From Apoderus coryli (taxonomy: Eukaryota > Arthropoda > Insecta > Coleoptera > Attelabidae): a DNA stretch of 64,000 bases. The notes under the pieces were generated by a model. That model did no database searches and had not been told where the DNA came from. It worked only from the letters and a program-made list of their open reading frames with translations. Below are positions 1 through 11,456 of the stretch, in pieces. The position numbers and the translations under genes were made by a program. Position 1 is the first letter of the stretch; each line of letters opens with the position of its first letter. Location of the stretch: positions 8,996,260-9,060,259 of the forward strand of contig OU452205.1 of the NCBI GenBank assembly GCA_911728435.2, read 5' to 3'.

Positions 1-649
1 TTCCTACAATGGAGGGATGTTACAATCTCCTATCCTCTCTGAAAAACAATATAAGGAAATTATACCCAAAATCGACATAATATGATGGACTTCCTGTTTT
101 CACCCAAAAACGCACACGTTGCTGCATAAATACAGATTTTTTTTTGACAGATGTTTCATTTGTTTGTCTATTTTTCATTGTTTATTGACTCTTCATTAAT
201 ATAACATTTGTCTTAAACAAAAATATTTTTATTACCCCTTAACAAAATCAAGTTATGACGTTTTAAAACAAAAACCTGTTATTACTCAAAATTTTGTCGC
301 GTGGATGTTTCTCGTTTTCACCTGACTCACTTCAATTAGTACTTCTGTCTCCATCAATTTCCAACGCTTTTCTTTTAATTTTACGCTGAATTTCTTTACT
401 ATCGATGAATGAGTTTTTCTACGTCCGACAACAATCATCATTAGCCATGGGTACATATTGACTCTTTTCCAGAAACCCAACTTTATGAGGAGTTATTGGA
501 GTAGAATTCCATTAGTACTGCACTGGGGTCTGATTTCTAGTTTCTAAAACGTCTGGAAGTGTTAGGTATGCAAACTGCACTTTCGATTAATTCCATGAGA
601 TGATAATATTCGCACTTTCAAATAAAATATTGATTCTAGATTACACGGA
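1..649. other. AT-rich sequence without recognised gene
   Basis: I see no coding region with splice signals, RNA gene or clear transposon end here. The only longer reading frame (286-480, minus) has no recognisable motif and looks like a chance frame. Confidence 0.5.
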
Positions 650-895
650 AGAATTCTAGCCCTATATCATAAGGTCACCTACGCTTCTTTAGTGTGGGGC
701 ACAAAACTTAATACGAGTATATAATATACAGAAGCGTCTACACAAAATTGCTCGCCTGTCTAGGAATAACAGGTTATGCGAATTTGCCATTTCAGCAGCG
801 ATGGAAGCATTAGGTACTGCATCTGGCTACACTGCCAATCCTAGTCAAAAAAGAAACAGAAATAAGTGCTCTGAGACTAACGTAGGTTAGTTATA
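650..895 (+). mobile_element. Non-LTR retrotransposon relic (C-terminal ORF2 part)
   Basis: Conceptual translation in shifting frames gives the pattern seen downstream of the reverse transcriptase in R1/Jockey/I-type LINEs: 'TYASLVWGTK' (around 680-705), then a basic 'RLHKIARL'-like stretch, then 'AAMEALGTASG' (around 797-830). In intact elements these correspond to the 'P.LTYAS.VW' and 'AMEALL.LPPL' blocks before the RNase H region. Several stops and frameshifts interrupt it. No 5' or 3' end is visible, so it is an internal fragment. The element lineage within the R1/Jockey group is not resolved. Confidence 0.6.
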
Positions 896-1056
896 ATTTT
901 CACTTAGCCTAAATTTTGACTTAGACTAAAATACTATGATTATTGTTTGAAATATTGTGTCCATTACACCGTATTTTGGTAGACGCCATTGTTAACATAT
1001 TCAAATATGAGTTACAGGTTCCCCATTCACTGATTATTTTGAACATTTTGTTGCAG

Positions 1057-1437
1057 GTATCTATACCTATAGATGCAAATACCATAGAAGGCCACAGTGG
1101 ACGCGGTCTATTAACACGGCCAACGACGTGAATTCATCATAACCGACATGAAAACATAGTCAAAGATCTCATAGTCGCCTATAGCCCGGTGTATTTCCTA
1201 CATAACAACAGCCACGTGCCTACAACCACAACTACCACGACGACCACAACCACCACGACCACCAGAACAACCACTCGCACCACATCGGCCACTCAGGAAG
1301 CCCCAGAAATCAACGATACGCGACGGCCGCAAGGTGGCAATTTGGAGCAGGATAAATCCGGTAGTAATCAAGTCCCCAACGATGTGGAAAATATTATTCG
1401 AGAAGTGTCCGCATTAGAGAAGAATGCAGAGAAGTGA
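1057..1437 (+). pseudogene. Thr-rich candidate terminal exon with in-frame TGA
   Basis: A polypyrimidine stretch and TTGCAG end at 1056, and an open frame starts at once in phase 0. It runs 'VSIPIDANTIEGHSGRG', meets TGA at 1129-1131, then continues in the same frame ('HHNRHENIVKDLIVAYSPVY') into a run of threonines encoded by mixed ACN codons (about 1219-1284) and a charged tail ('VENIIREVSALEKNAEK') ending at TGA 1435-1437. The stretch is clearly more GC-rich than its surroundings, and synonymous ACN use argues against a simple microsatellite. Thr runs are common in O-glycosylated mucin-like secreted proteins of insects; that role is inference. A second weak segment follows an acceptor-like TTTTGCAG at 1479 ('VFVLIAVSLLKNTNA', signal-peptide-like) and could be unrelated. 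The TGA may mean a pseudogene, stop readthrough or sequence error. I do not recognise the gene. Confidence 0.4.
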
Positions 1438-1669
1438 GCTTCATCAGGATCTATTTTATTATTCACCAGTTATTTTGCAGTGTTTGTGTTAATTGCGGTT
1501 TCATTGTTAAAAAATACTAACGCAGCAGGTGACAATAAAGAAATCCGACGATGTAGAAGGTTATGTGAAAATCTTGAACCTGTTAGCCATAGATTCAAGA
1601 AAAATAATATAATGCTGAGAATTATTTTTAAACATGAATGGAAAATCAAAATATCTATCATTTAATAAA

Positions 1670-2610
1670 TCGTTACGATATAAACGGAATTGTAGCATTC
1701 GTAACAATCCGCCTCCGGAGATAATTCCTATCCTATTTAAGCTGCTAAAGCTTTTGTATAACAATAATTAGAAATTTCCACATGAACTGCTGCTCGAGTA
1801 TAAGAATATGTTATGGAGATGGAGAAAATGGTGAGACTAGAGTAATTATAAGCCTTTTGGATGAGTGGCTCTTTACCCTAACCATAATGTATTTTTTTAG
1901 AGCATTACATTAAAATAGTTTTTCCAGCGATTTCTTCTGAGAGCTTCTCAATCATTGCCGGTTTGCCGCAAGCCTCAGTATGGTCTTCTATCCTTTAATA
2001 TCAATCTTGAACAGTTAATTCAGAAAACCACAATAGGATTTATTACCGTTTGGTACACCATTTAATAATAATTGGTTTCTGAGGCACCTGTATATTAAGT
2101 AAGTATATTTTTAATGGATTAATGGATCTAGTAACATTGGAGGTAAAATACATTTGCTATTAAAAATGTAATTATGCGCTTGTGCATACCGCCCAAGCAC
2201 CGCTGTCAATTATTGAACATTATGCCGTGAATCTCAGTTCACGATTTGACAAATGCGTCAATTTTATTATACTATTTATGCTCCATCTGCTTACCTTCGG
2301 TAGGATTATCTAACAATCAAATCGCTAACCGTTGACATCAATTCCAGTCACGACCTGCGACAAAATCTGCAAGCGGAGCCATTACTCACGTTTAATATTC
2401 GATAATATAATAGTTTCGCTAGGCATTTTTATACACTCAGGAATAACATAACGCATTATGAGTTTATATAATAGTAGAAATATACCTAATACAGCAAGGA
2501 TTGATGCGATATAAAATAATAATAATTAACGCAGGCTAAAGGAACAAAATTACTTATTGCGTTTTTTTCAAGTTCTTACGGCTTGAAGCTCTCTATAAAA
2601 CATGTATACC
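1670..2610. other. No recognised gene
   Basis: AT-rich sequence. I find no protein motif, RNA gene or transposon terminus that I can support. Confidence 0.5.
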
Positions 2611-2612
2611 TA

Positions 2613-2865
2613 CACTGTGGCAGAAAAGTTCCGCAATATTTAATTATCTCACGACCTATTTGGGCAAACTGAATAAAATTTGGAATTTGGAAAAACAGCA
2701 TTCTGCGTTTGTTGGAAGTGTTCCATCCACATAAATGGCTTCGCACTTTGAGTGGTTATGAATTATATCACGTATAACGAAATAATTATCGCACCTTTTT
2801 GTCAATGTCACAACCAATCATAATTAGATTTGACCCAGGTATACTTCAATTACTCTAAAATGGTT
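2613..2865 (+). mobile_element. Mariner-family end fragment (same family as 16881-18233)
   Basis: It starts after TA with CACTGTGGCAGAAAAGTTCC and continues with 'CTCACGACCTATTTGG', matching the terminal repeats of the element at 16.9-18.2 kb. A second block ('ATGTCACAACCAATCATAA' near 2804) matches 17190-17220 in that element. Only one end is clear; the other seems truncated near 2865. It has no coding capacity and is probably a deletion derivative. Confidence 0.55.
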
Positions 2866-2902
2866 CACCTAAATGAAAAAGAGAATATTATATAACGGTT
2901 AA

Positions 2903-4292
2903 TGTTTTCTATTTATTTTATCTTCTATTGATATAGGTTTTACAACATCTTTTTTAACATTTTTTTTCTAATCAAGAATATACAGTTTATGTTTATGGGT
3001 GAGCCCAAAGATAAAAGCATGTATTGAAAAGATAACCAGATGTTATAGTTACAGTGTGATCACTCAAAACTTTCGATATAACTTCATGTAAATTAAATGT
3101 CAGTATTTATTATTATATACAAAAGCTAGTTGGAAGGCGTCACGGTTTCCCATGTCAAAATAATATATATAACGGGCGCATAAAAAAATAGTGGGTTTTT
3201 GTCCAGTCGCGAACTCCAAAATCAAGAATCTTTATTAAAGTCGACATACAAATAAAAATGTATCTTATTTTGTAATGTTCTCACCCTGTAGTTGTATCTG
3301 TATTGGGGTATATTATAACAAAAGACCTTTTTTTCTGATTGGCCTATTTCATTCTGTATTACCTAATTTGTGACTTTTATGAGGGAATTCTGGAAAGGCA
3401 AGAGAACTTTTAGATCAGATCCGTTCTAGCCTTGGTTCAGTCAAGTTGTGTTTTCTCTAATTATAAAAAGTTAAATAAAATATTTTAATTTGTTTTTCGA
3501 CTTGGTATATTTTTCAGTTAAGAATTATTTTCTAGTTTTTGTTTGAAGAAAGTCCATTTTATTTTATTCTGAAGTAGTGAATTGTATAAAGTTCCGTAAG
3601 TTTTGATATTCTTTTAATTGAGGGCCTTTTTGTTTTAATCAGTTTTTTTTATATAAAGTTTAAAGTTATTTCTTTTAGTAATTGAAATAAATTTTTCAAT
3701 AGTATATGAAACTTTCGTACAGGAATTAATATAATTATTCGTAATTATATTAATTTTCCTATTTTTCAGTAGTACAAGTAATAACTAAGATTTTCTTTTA
3801 AATTTTCGTTAACGCTTAATTGTTTTATTCTTTTTCTTTTATTTATACATATTTATTTCTTCTGGTTATTAATTTTCTTTAATTAGTTTTAATTATTAAA
3901 TTAGTTGATTTTAGCCCACAAATTATGCGTTTTATTTCTAATTAAGTTTTCGATAAATTACTGACAAAAGGGTCATCCAATTAAATATTTCCTTTTAATT
4001 AAAGTGGGTGACCGAAAGTGATACAGAACTATAATGGTGAGTAATTTTGCATTACTTTAATACAGATTAATAAAGCTTATTTTAGTTGTTTGTTTCTTTC
4101 ATTTAATAATTTGTTTCTGTTGTTATTCAAGTTGATATTCTTTGTTTGTTCTTCTTTATTTGAAACCGCTCGTAAAACTTGAATCGAACCGTAACAATTT
4201 GAATAGCATATTGGGATTCATTCGGGTTGAGCTATAACATTAGTATTCTTTCTGAATGTATATAATACCCGCTAATTTCAAAATGGTTACAG
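2903..4292 (+). repeat. LTR/leader-like dispersed repeat, copy A
   Basis: This segment is repeated in the same orientation at 9697-10837. Shared blocks include 'TTCTATTGATATAGGTTTTA', 'AGAAAAGATAACCAGATGTT' after a variable stretch, 'GATCCGTTCTAGCCTTGG', a long T/A-rich middle, and 'GTGGGTGACCGAAAGTGATA' followed by about 250 bases ending 'AATTTCAAAATGGTTACA'. TGGGTGACCG after an A/T-rich end resembles the LTR-primer-binding-site junction of some insect LTR elements, and the following GTGAGT looks like a leader splice donor. No gag or pol frame follows, so the LTR reading is inference. Copy A has extra sequence (about 3060-3290) not present in copy B. Confidence 0.6.
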
Positions 4293-4299
4293 GTGAAAC

Positions 4300-5655
4300 A
4301 CCCCGTATATTCTTAGTACCAATAATAATTATTTGTGTTACTAATCTAAATCGTGTTAAAACAAATGCCTTTTATAATAAACCTCATGATGTTTTGTTGT
4401 TCTTACTATACCACTCGTGATTCTTAGTGTACTTAATTTATTTAAATATTTTACCTTCTTTAAGGCTGATGATGGCTTAAACCAAAATCAACATTTCTGA
4501 GTCGTTCATAATTCTACAGGAAAATGACCCTCCCTCTCCGTGAGGGATATCTGAGTATTCGTAAAACCTGAGTTTAACAAAAACATCCAAATATTGCGAC
4601 TTTAGAAAAATATACATTGGTAATCAGGGAACGTCACAAAGTGTGTTACAATCAAAATCTCCATTTTGAAAATTTCTTGGATACGGGAAGTAAAAAATAA
4701 AACATATCCCTAAGATCTTACTTAATATATCTCCACTACAACATTAGTAACATGCGTTTAACTAAGCTCTATATAGATATATCTGAAATTATAATTAAAT
4801 TTTATTAATATGCTGTACAGTTAGTTATTCATCTTATATTATAGAAATTAATAGCTGAAGAAGATGTTAATTATGTTTAGTGTATTTTCATAAAATTAAT
4901 TTTTATATAAAGAACAACTAGGAAAAAGGTTGGACGAATAATAAAAATAGATATACCTACTAAATTAGATGTAAATATAAAGGAGAGAGATATAGGCGCA
5001 TGATTTTGCCATTAATTTATATTTTCTATAATATCGCTGTCCGTCGTGATCATCCCATCAAAGGAAATTGATAATGCTGATTTTGTTTTAATTACATTAA
5101 CGGCATTTTAATTACAGGTGTTTATTTGTATAGGAGGCGATATTTATTTTTATGTTATAGGAAACTGGGATAAAGTATTATTATTGAAATCTCTTTAGAT
5201 TTCTGATAGCGGATCTAAAGCAAACTGAGATAGATAAGTAGCAACATTTTTAAGTTTGCGCTCTATATTTTACACCGTGACTTTGATAAGCATTTTTATG
5301 TTATAGTTTTTATTTAAAATGCATGTGGAGGCTACAGAGCCGTTAAATCTAATAAATTCAGCGAAAGGTGGCAATATTTTTTCAAAAGCTCTTTGGAATG
5401 ATCTGCTTATAAGCTCTCAAGAATTTTGACCGAGTGAAGAAGTAACTGTGTGGGTGCCTTTTATAAGTGTTGATGGAATTGACATAATATACCTATTTAT
5501 AAATTCGTTTTTGTGAAATGTACATTCTTCGGTAAACGTCATTGTTGAAAAAATCAATTCTTAGTGAAATAGTATTAATGTATTACAAACATTTGCTGTA
5601 AATAACACTTTACATACCAGTGAGCCAATAGTCGCGAGCATGGAAAATTATTTAC
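4300..5655. other. No recognised gene between repeat copies
   Basis: AT-rich sequence with many stops in all frames. Nothing here resembles the gag or pol expected if the flanking repeats were LTRs of one element. Confidence 0.5.
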
Positions 5656-5658
5656 AGC

Positions 5659-5919
5659 TCAAGTTGTGTACTGTACTTTTTCTAGGATTTTGTTATAAGA
5701 ATTTACTTCAGTCATATAATCGATTAATTTTTGATGTATTCGACTATTTTGTTTAGTAGTAGTAGATAAAGAGAAAAATATTTTAATTTTAAGATTATTT
5801 AGTTGTTCGCTAATGGCCTTCACCAATGGGTATTTAGCTAACCTCCCATGTGAAATTTTTCTCCGGACGCCCATTAGACGGCAGTTAAGTAGTAACACTG
5901 ATGAAGTAGTCCATCCCAC
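5659..5919 (-). CDS. Unrecognised 86-codon ORF beside Penelope repeat
   Basis: An open frame of 86 codons with a balanced, Lys-rich composition ('ISEQLNNLKIKIFFSLSTT', then 'LIDYMTEVNSYNKILEKVQ'). It matches no family I know. It lies immediately downstream, on the same strand, of a minus-strand Penelope terminal repeat carrying a hammerhead motif (6001-6048). In Penelope-like elements the ORF follows such a repeat, so this could be a piece of the N-terminal region. That is inference from position; a chance frame is equally possible. Confidence 0.2.
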   Translation of the reverse strand: MGWTTSSVLLLNCRLMGVRRKISHGRLAKYPLVKAISEQLNNLKIKIFFSLSTTTKQNSRIHQKLIDYMTEVNSYNKILEKVQYTT

Positions 5920-5929
5920 CGTGGACGTC

Positions 5930-6385
5930 TAATAAATTGGGAAACAAAAATGCTGTCACATCCACTAAATTATTTTTAATACGTCGCATTAAATGAACCA
6001 TTCAAAACATGTTTCGGCCCTATATAGCAAGAGGCATCATCAGTTGAAATAACACTTCCTAGATAACTAAAAGGAAAACAAGGACATCTTAATCAATTCT
6101 TACAGTACAATATATTTTGTTTAGATTCTTACCTTAGCGGAAAGAAAATTATTATTAAACCTTGAACTACATTAATCTATATATGCTTAACTTAATTTAA
6201 CTGAAGTTTCTTGCGGAAATACACCGTATCATTGTGATCTTTCTTTTAAAAATCATTTGGTGATTTTTACAACAATTGAAATTGCCCTTGCTAGGGCCGA
6301 AACATGTTTTGAATGGTTCATTTTATGTGACCCATTAAAAACAATTTAGTGGATGAGTGAGTATTTTTCTTTCCCAATTTAAATA
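5930..6385. mobile_element. Penelope-like terminal repeats in inverted orientation
   Basis: Two arms of about 105 bases face each other: 5930-6035 and 6277-6385. Both contain 'AAATTGGGAAA', 'ATCCACTAAATT', 'ATGAACCATTCAAAACATGT' and 'TTTCGGCCCT' when read on the same strand. The left arm carries an intact hammerhead motif (minus strand); the right arm keeps GAAACATGT and a GCCCT/AGGGC stem but has lost CTGATGA. Penelope-like elements are known to have terminal repeats in direct and inverted arrangements with hammerhead ribozymes. No reverse transcriptase lies between the arms. Confidence 0.6.
6001..6048 (-). ncRNA. Hammerhead ribozyme motif (Penelope type)
   Basis: On the minus strand CTGATGA (6037-6043) and GAAA (6012-6015) are spaced as in a type I hammerhead. 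Stem III is the self-complementary ACATGT. Stem I pairs TTCAA before the core with TTGAA after the cleavage position T (5 bp). Stem II is longer and less regular than in the other copies. The layout matches the minimal ribozymes described for Penelope-like elements. Activity cannot be judged from sequence. Confidence 0.6.
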
Positions 6386-6537
6386 GAAATAGTTGAAGAT
6401 TCAGAAGCAATAAAGAAGAATTTTCTGAAGTAATCCATTTGGCGAGGTGTGAATGATATTGATTAGAATAAAACACGTCTACTCCACAAAATGATTTATA
6501 TATATGTATGTTGAAATCTTCTTAAATTAGCCTGACA

Positions 6538-6583
6538 TGTTTGGGATCGTACTCGTATGTCCATCTTCAGTGGCTTAAAGAAC
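6538..6583 (-). ncRNA. Degenerate hammerhead motif
   Basis: The minus strand reads AGCCACTGAAGATGG, then AAACATGTCAGGCT. The core CTGATGA is changed to CTGAAGA and the G of GAAA is lost. AGCC/GGCT could still form stem I and ACATGT stem III. Probably an inactive Penelope terminal-repeat relic. Confidence 0.4.
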
Positions 6584-6599
6584 CTTAGTTTATAATATG

Positions 6600-7885
6600 A
6601 ATGTGACGGTTGTGTTTATAAGATTTGCTTAGGATTCAAACATCTATACATATCTGTAATGATTTACTTATTTTTACTAATATAAAGCGTGGTAGCTCTT
6701 ATTCACTCTAATCTTTAACCAATACGAGTAAAAGTTCGTACACATCTCCTCCGAAGCCAAACAATTGTAAAATATGTCATGTGTTTTTACATACAGTTAA
6801 ATATTTAGATTAGGCGGTAGGTTACTTTTGGTGATGCTCCTTTGAAGGGAAACATTTTTAAAATAGTTCCCAAATCGTCACATTTTTCTTTAAAGTAAAA
6901 TCATTAGACAAGAAAACAGATTTGTGTGTTATTCTTATGGAATCTACTCGCTTCGACAACAAACTAACATACAATACTCTGCTGCCCGAATGTTTTTGAA
7001 ATTATCTCTATCCTACACCGCAATAGCGTAATTAATCCGAAACCTATTTACACCCGAAACACGTGCAGATGCTTATAAACATAAACTCATTTTCCCCAAG
7101 TTTATTTTATTTTTGCTACAATAATTTTATTGTAGAAAAAATTCCATATTAATTCAATTCCATTCACTCAAAATCGGGCAACAATCAAGAAAAGATGAGA
7201 AATTTGGTAAAGCCGCACGTTATTTGAATATTTTCACCATAAACATATTCCACCACATTTTCATCAATAAATCCACACATTACACAATAGATTTACACAT
7301 GGAACATTATTAGATACATATGCAGCACTCGCCTGCGGCTTATGCTGCAAACGATCATACCCGTAGGAAATATATGTCATTTCATGTTCGTTGCACAATA
7401 TACTATTTTCTTTCTCCTTTTTCATGATACTAATTAAATCGGTGCAAAAAACTCTTACAATCCATTAGCGAACGTGTATTATACCATACGGCGATTTTAA
7501 ATTGAAGGAACTCAGCAGCAAAATATCTTGAAGGAAGCTTATAGAGCTTCTCCTGTGGACCCACCATTGTTGACACATTGTAAAAATTTTCGTTAAAAGA
7601 CGACTTTGAAACTGCAAAAGAATGTGTGGGTGTATCAAAGTGAAATATCAAAGTGAAATATCGCTTAGTTGCAATAGACATTATACACGTACTATTGTAA
7701 AAGTTTCAATACATTGTCAATAATTATTGCGGATGTCAAAGGTCGATAACGATGCGCGCAACCCAATAATAAAAACGTTGTTTGTTTACGTACGTGACAA
7801 TCATAATGACAATCAAAACCGAAACATAATAATTGCGGAATACATGCTAAGTTGTTAGAAATTTACAGCGACTATAATTTTCAGT
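6600..7885. other. No recognised gene
   Basis: No supported feature. The minus-strand frame at 7430-7681 has no known motif. A tandem 'CAAAGTGAAATATC' duplication sits near 7636-7665. Confidence 0.5.
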
Positions 7886-7887
7886 AA

Positions 7888-8178
7888 TTGTTAGATAATT
7901 ACAAAGATATTATATCAGATATAATACAAACATACCACATTAAGCCTATGTTGATAGACGAACGAAACGCATTATCACGGACAAAGTGCTTTTTGTTTGT
8001 ATCCCAATGCTTTTTTTCATTTAAAATGTATTTGCATATCATTCTTATTAGTGCCGTTCTAGGATGCTGCACTGAATATTCAATAGTGCCTTACATTTTT
8101 ACTTTGTTTTTATCTGGACCTACAGTTTATCTTGCTATCCGAACGAATCGAGTAGACCATTTCACCTTGTGGAACTAA
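7888..8178 (+). CDS. Unrecognised ORF with hydrophobic segment
   Basis: A 97-codon open stretch whose second half is strongly hydrophobic ('LHIILISAVLGCC', then 'YIFTLFLSGPTVYLAIR'), which could be one or two membrane segments. The only start in the track frame is TTG; an in-frame ATG lies further in. Stops precede it directly, and an acceptor-like TTTTCAG just upstream (7884) is in the wrong phase. There is no homology I recognise. It could be a chance frame. Confidence 0.15.
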   Translation: MLDNYKDIISDIIQTYHIKPMLIDERNALSRTKCFLFVSQCFFSFKMYLHIILISAVLGCCTEYSIVPYIFTLFLSGPTVYLAIRTNRVDHFTLWN

Positions 8179-8179
8179 A

Positions 8180-9690
8180 CAGAATTTAAAGACTGGAGTT
8201 AACCATGAATGTTATAATTAAAGTTAACTTCAGACATGTTTATTGTTTATAATACCGGGCCTTAGTCTAATAACATTCAGTGACAGTCGAAATTTATTTT
8301 GGTCTATAATAAGAGACAAACAAAACATATTTTGTCCAAGTGTTTATTTTTAATTTGGTTTCGGTTTTTAACAATATTATTCTTTGCTAGGTTAAAATTA
8401 ACTTGTTGGAGTGATATATTTTTTTCCATTTTTTTAACGTTTCCCTCATTGTTTTGTAGCCCGTTTAATAAAGTGAGAACAGTTTTCGGCGGTTAACCAC
8501 AAATATGGAAAATGGGCATAATGCGAAAGTCTGCTGCTTATCTGTAGTATGTTGCTCTTATACTGCATATTATGTGTTAATATGGGGATCTTAAATTAAA
8601 TTTCCTCTATGGTGCCGTTTAGAATGATATTGAGGAGAAAGTGTCAGTATCTTAGTTCCGTATTCAGTGACCGAATATCCTATAAAAATGTTTGCAGTTT
8701 AGGATTTTTATAAAACTATTTAGGCTAGGTTTTATAGTTTCACTTCTAAAGATCTACCATCTTGAAAATAATCGCCCGTTCCGTTACTTTACGGACACCC
8801 TATATGTATAACTTGTTGGTGCAGCTTGCTGTAAATATTTTAACTACCATAATATACAAATAATAATAATAACTATATAAAATGTCCACGGATGTATGTA
8901 CAAAAAGATATACTTTTATATGTTTTTTTTAAAGAATTTATGGGCAGTAGCATAATTACTACCTGAAATCAAATACCTAGATGTGAGAATAGAGGAAAAC
9001 AAGACTGGTATCTGCTAAAATACGCAAATTGCCACTCTAAAACAAAATTACATTAAATTGATTTTCTAGACTTAATTTTCACTTTACTCAGCTAACAGAA
9101 AATATACACGAAAAATTGAATTCACATCAAATACCATGCTAAGACTAGGTATTCGTTCCCACCAATTTAAAATTCAATAAGCTCCTAGGAAAATTGTAAC
9201 AACACGAAGTTTACATACTTAATTTTTTTATATTGTAATAAAGTTTTTACTTTATCATTACGTTTATAACGCCGACGTCAATCAATGTATATACCTATAC
9301 CGCGTTGTAAGTATATAAAAGGAAATTGAACAGTACCTACGTTTTCTTCCGTAACAGTAAGTTTCTTGAATAAGGACATAGGCGATTTCAATTTCTTTAG
9401 AGGGTGTAAAGTTTTGTATGTCTGGGCATATTCAGATCGAATCTTTTCTCTCATTTTGAGTGGTAAAATGGCGAATCAAAAATTTATGGAAAAAATAGAA
9501 CACCGCAAAATCAAACGGGGATTATAATAATAAATATTAGTGTAACAAGACACACGGGCAATGGAATTTACTTTTGTCCTACCCTGTATTTGGGTCTGGG
9601 TTTTATGGATGTGTCTCATAATTTATATTAGTTTGGGAATATTATTTAAGTAGATTGTATACAAATGTTCCTTTTAATCATAAAATTTAA
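8180..9690. other. No recognised gene
   Basis: AT-rich sequence without a supported feature. The frame at 8299-8496 is Phe/Leu-rich because of T-rich DNA and is not considered coding. Confidence 0.5.
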
Positions 9691-9696
9691 GGGACT

Positions 9697-10837
9697 GTTT
9701 TCTATTTATCTTATCTTCTATTGATATAGGTTTTACAAAAGCAATAAATACGTCCACAAGTAAATAACAAAAAATATATAATTTTTGTCATTTTTCTTTG
9801 TTCAACTCTTAGAAAAGATAACCAGATGTTACAGTTACAGTGTGGTCTAAACATTTTGAATTTTCGGAAAATTTTCATGTAAAAAAAATGGCCTTTTTCT
9901 GATAGGCTGTTTCATTCTGTATTACCTACTATGTGACTTTTATGAGACAATTCTGGAAAGGCAATAGAACTTTTAGATTAGATCCGTTCTAGCCTTGGTT
10001 CAGTCAAGTTGTGATTTCTCTAATTATATAAAGTTAAATTAAATATTTTAATTTGTTTTTGGACTTAGTAGATTTTTTTCAGTTAAGAATTATTTTCTAG
10101 TTTTTGTTTAAAGATTAAGTGCATTTCATTTTATTCTGAAGTAGTGAATTGTATAAAGTTTCCGTAAGTTTTGTTATTCTTTTAATTGAAGGCCTTTTTG
10201 TTTTAATCAGTTCTTTTTTTTTATAGTTTAAAGTTATTTCTTTTAGTAATTGAAATAAATTCAGTTTTCAATAGTAATTAAAGTTTCGTACAGGAATTAT
10301 ATTAATTTTCGTATTTTAAGATGTACAAGTAATGACTAACATTTCTCCTAAATTTTCATTATCGCTTAATTGTTTTATTCTTTTCTTTATTTATACATAT
10401 TTATTTCTTTTTTGTTATTAATTTTCTTTGTTAGTTTTAATTATTAAATTAGTTGTTTTTAGCCCGAACTTTGCGTTTTATTTCTAATAAAGTTTTCGAT
10501 AAATTATTGACAAAAGGGTCATCCAATTAAATATTTCCTTTTAATTAAAGTGGGTGACCGAAAGTGATACAGAATTATATAGGTGAGTAATTTTGCATTA
10601 CTTTAATACAGATTAATAAAGCTTATTTTAGTTGTTTGTTTCTTTCATTTAATAATTTGATTCTGCTATTATTCAAGGTGATATTCTTTGTTTGTTCTTC
10701 TTTATTTGAAACCGCTCGTAAAACTTGAATCGAACCGTAACAATTTGAATAGCATATTCGGATTCATTTGGATTGAGCTATAACATTAGTATTCTTTCTG
10801 AATGTACATAATACCCGCTAATTTCAAAATGGTTACA
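9697..10837 (+). repeat. LTR/leader-like dispersed repeat, copy B
   Basis: Direct copy of 2903-4292, with the same order of blocks and the same 250-base extension past 'GTGGGTGACCGAAAGTGATA'. The donor-like site reads ATAG|GTGAGT here and AATG|GTGAGT in copy A. Similarity stops after 'AATTTCAAAATGGTTACA'. Because both copies extend past the putative primer-binding site, they look like two 5' fragments rather than the two LTRs of one element. Confidence 0.6.
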
Positions 10838-10839
10838 TT

Positions 10840-11456
10840 AGGAGCCAAATTCATTCAAACTCTCACCGTATTCAATGTTTAGATATTGAATAAATAAATA
10901 AATGGAGTTTCAGCCCAAGTTATACGAATATTTCGAAAAGAATAATTATAACCATTTATGTCAATTTTAATCATTTATTATATAATAATATTTCTTGTAA
11001 ACGACAAAATTTATTGATTCCAATTATCTATATATAGCAAAGTATAGGTGCATTGTGCGAATTTTATTGACTGACCCCAACAGGTTCCTGAAAACACGTG
11101 CATTCATTCAACTTGCCTTGATACATTCATCATGTTTCGACACAATTTTGCAAATAACGAGTTCTCAACAACTAATGCGTAGTTCTAATACTTGTAAGTG
11201 TATAGGGTTTACACACAAAAATGTCATTAAATATTGCACGGTAGCCATTTATCATATTGAGAAAATATTTGAAGCAGCCTGATTACGACAATAATTTATG
11301 ACAGTATCTACAGGGTGAGCATTTCATTAAATTCCTTGAAAGGGCAACTTTCATACGAACGCCCTAATTCATTTTTGTGTAATAATAATAACTTAAATGT
11401 GTGTAATAATAATAATAACTTTATTGTCATAAAAGAACTACAAAGTTGTTGTAGGC
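10840..11456. other. No gene; one mariner-type end fragment
   Basis: At 11303-11312 the sequence reads TACAGGGTGA, the same terminal motif used by several elements in this window. No partner end is visible before the LINE that follows. The rest carries no supported feature. Confidence 0.4.

Noticed and set aside
1480..1665. Signal-peptide-like ORF as a separate secreted-protein gene
   Set aside because: The hydrophobic start is suggestive, but no ATG, promoter or downstream exon is convincing; kept only as a note under the Thr-rich exon.
4000..9700. A single LTR retrotransposon with the 1.1-kb repeats as its LTRs
   Set aside because: No gag, protease, RT or integrase motif occurs between the copies, and both copies extend past the putative primer-binding site, which an LTR at the 3' end would not.
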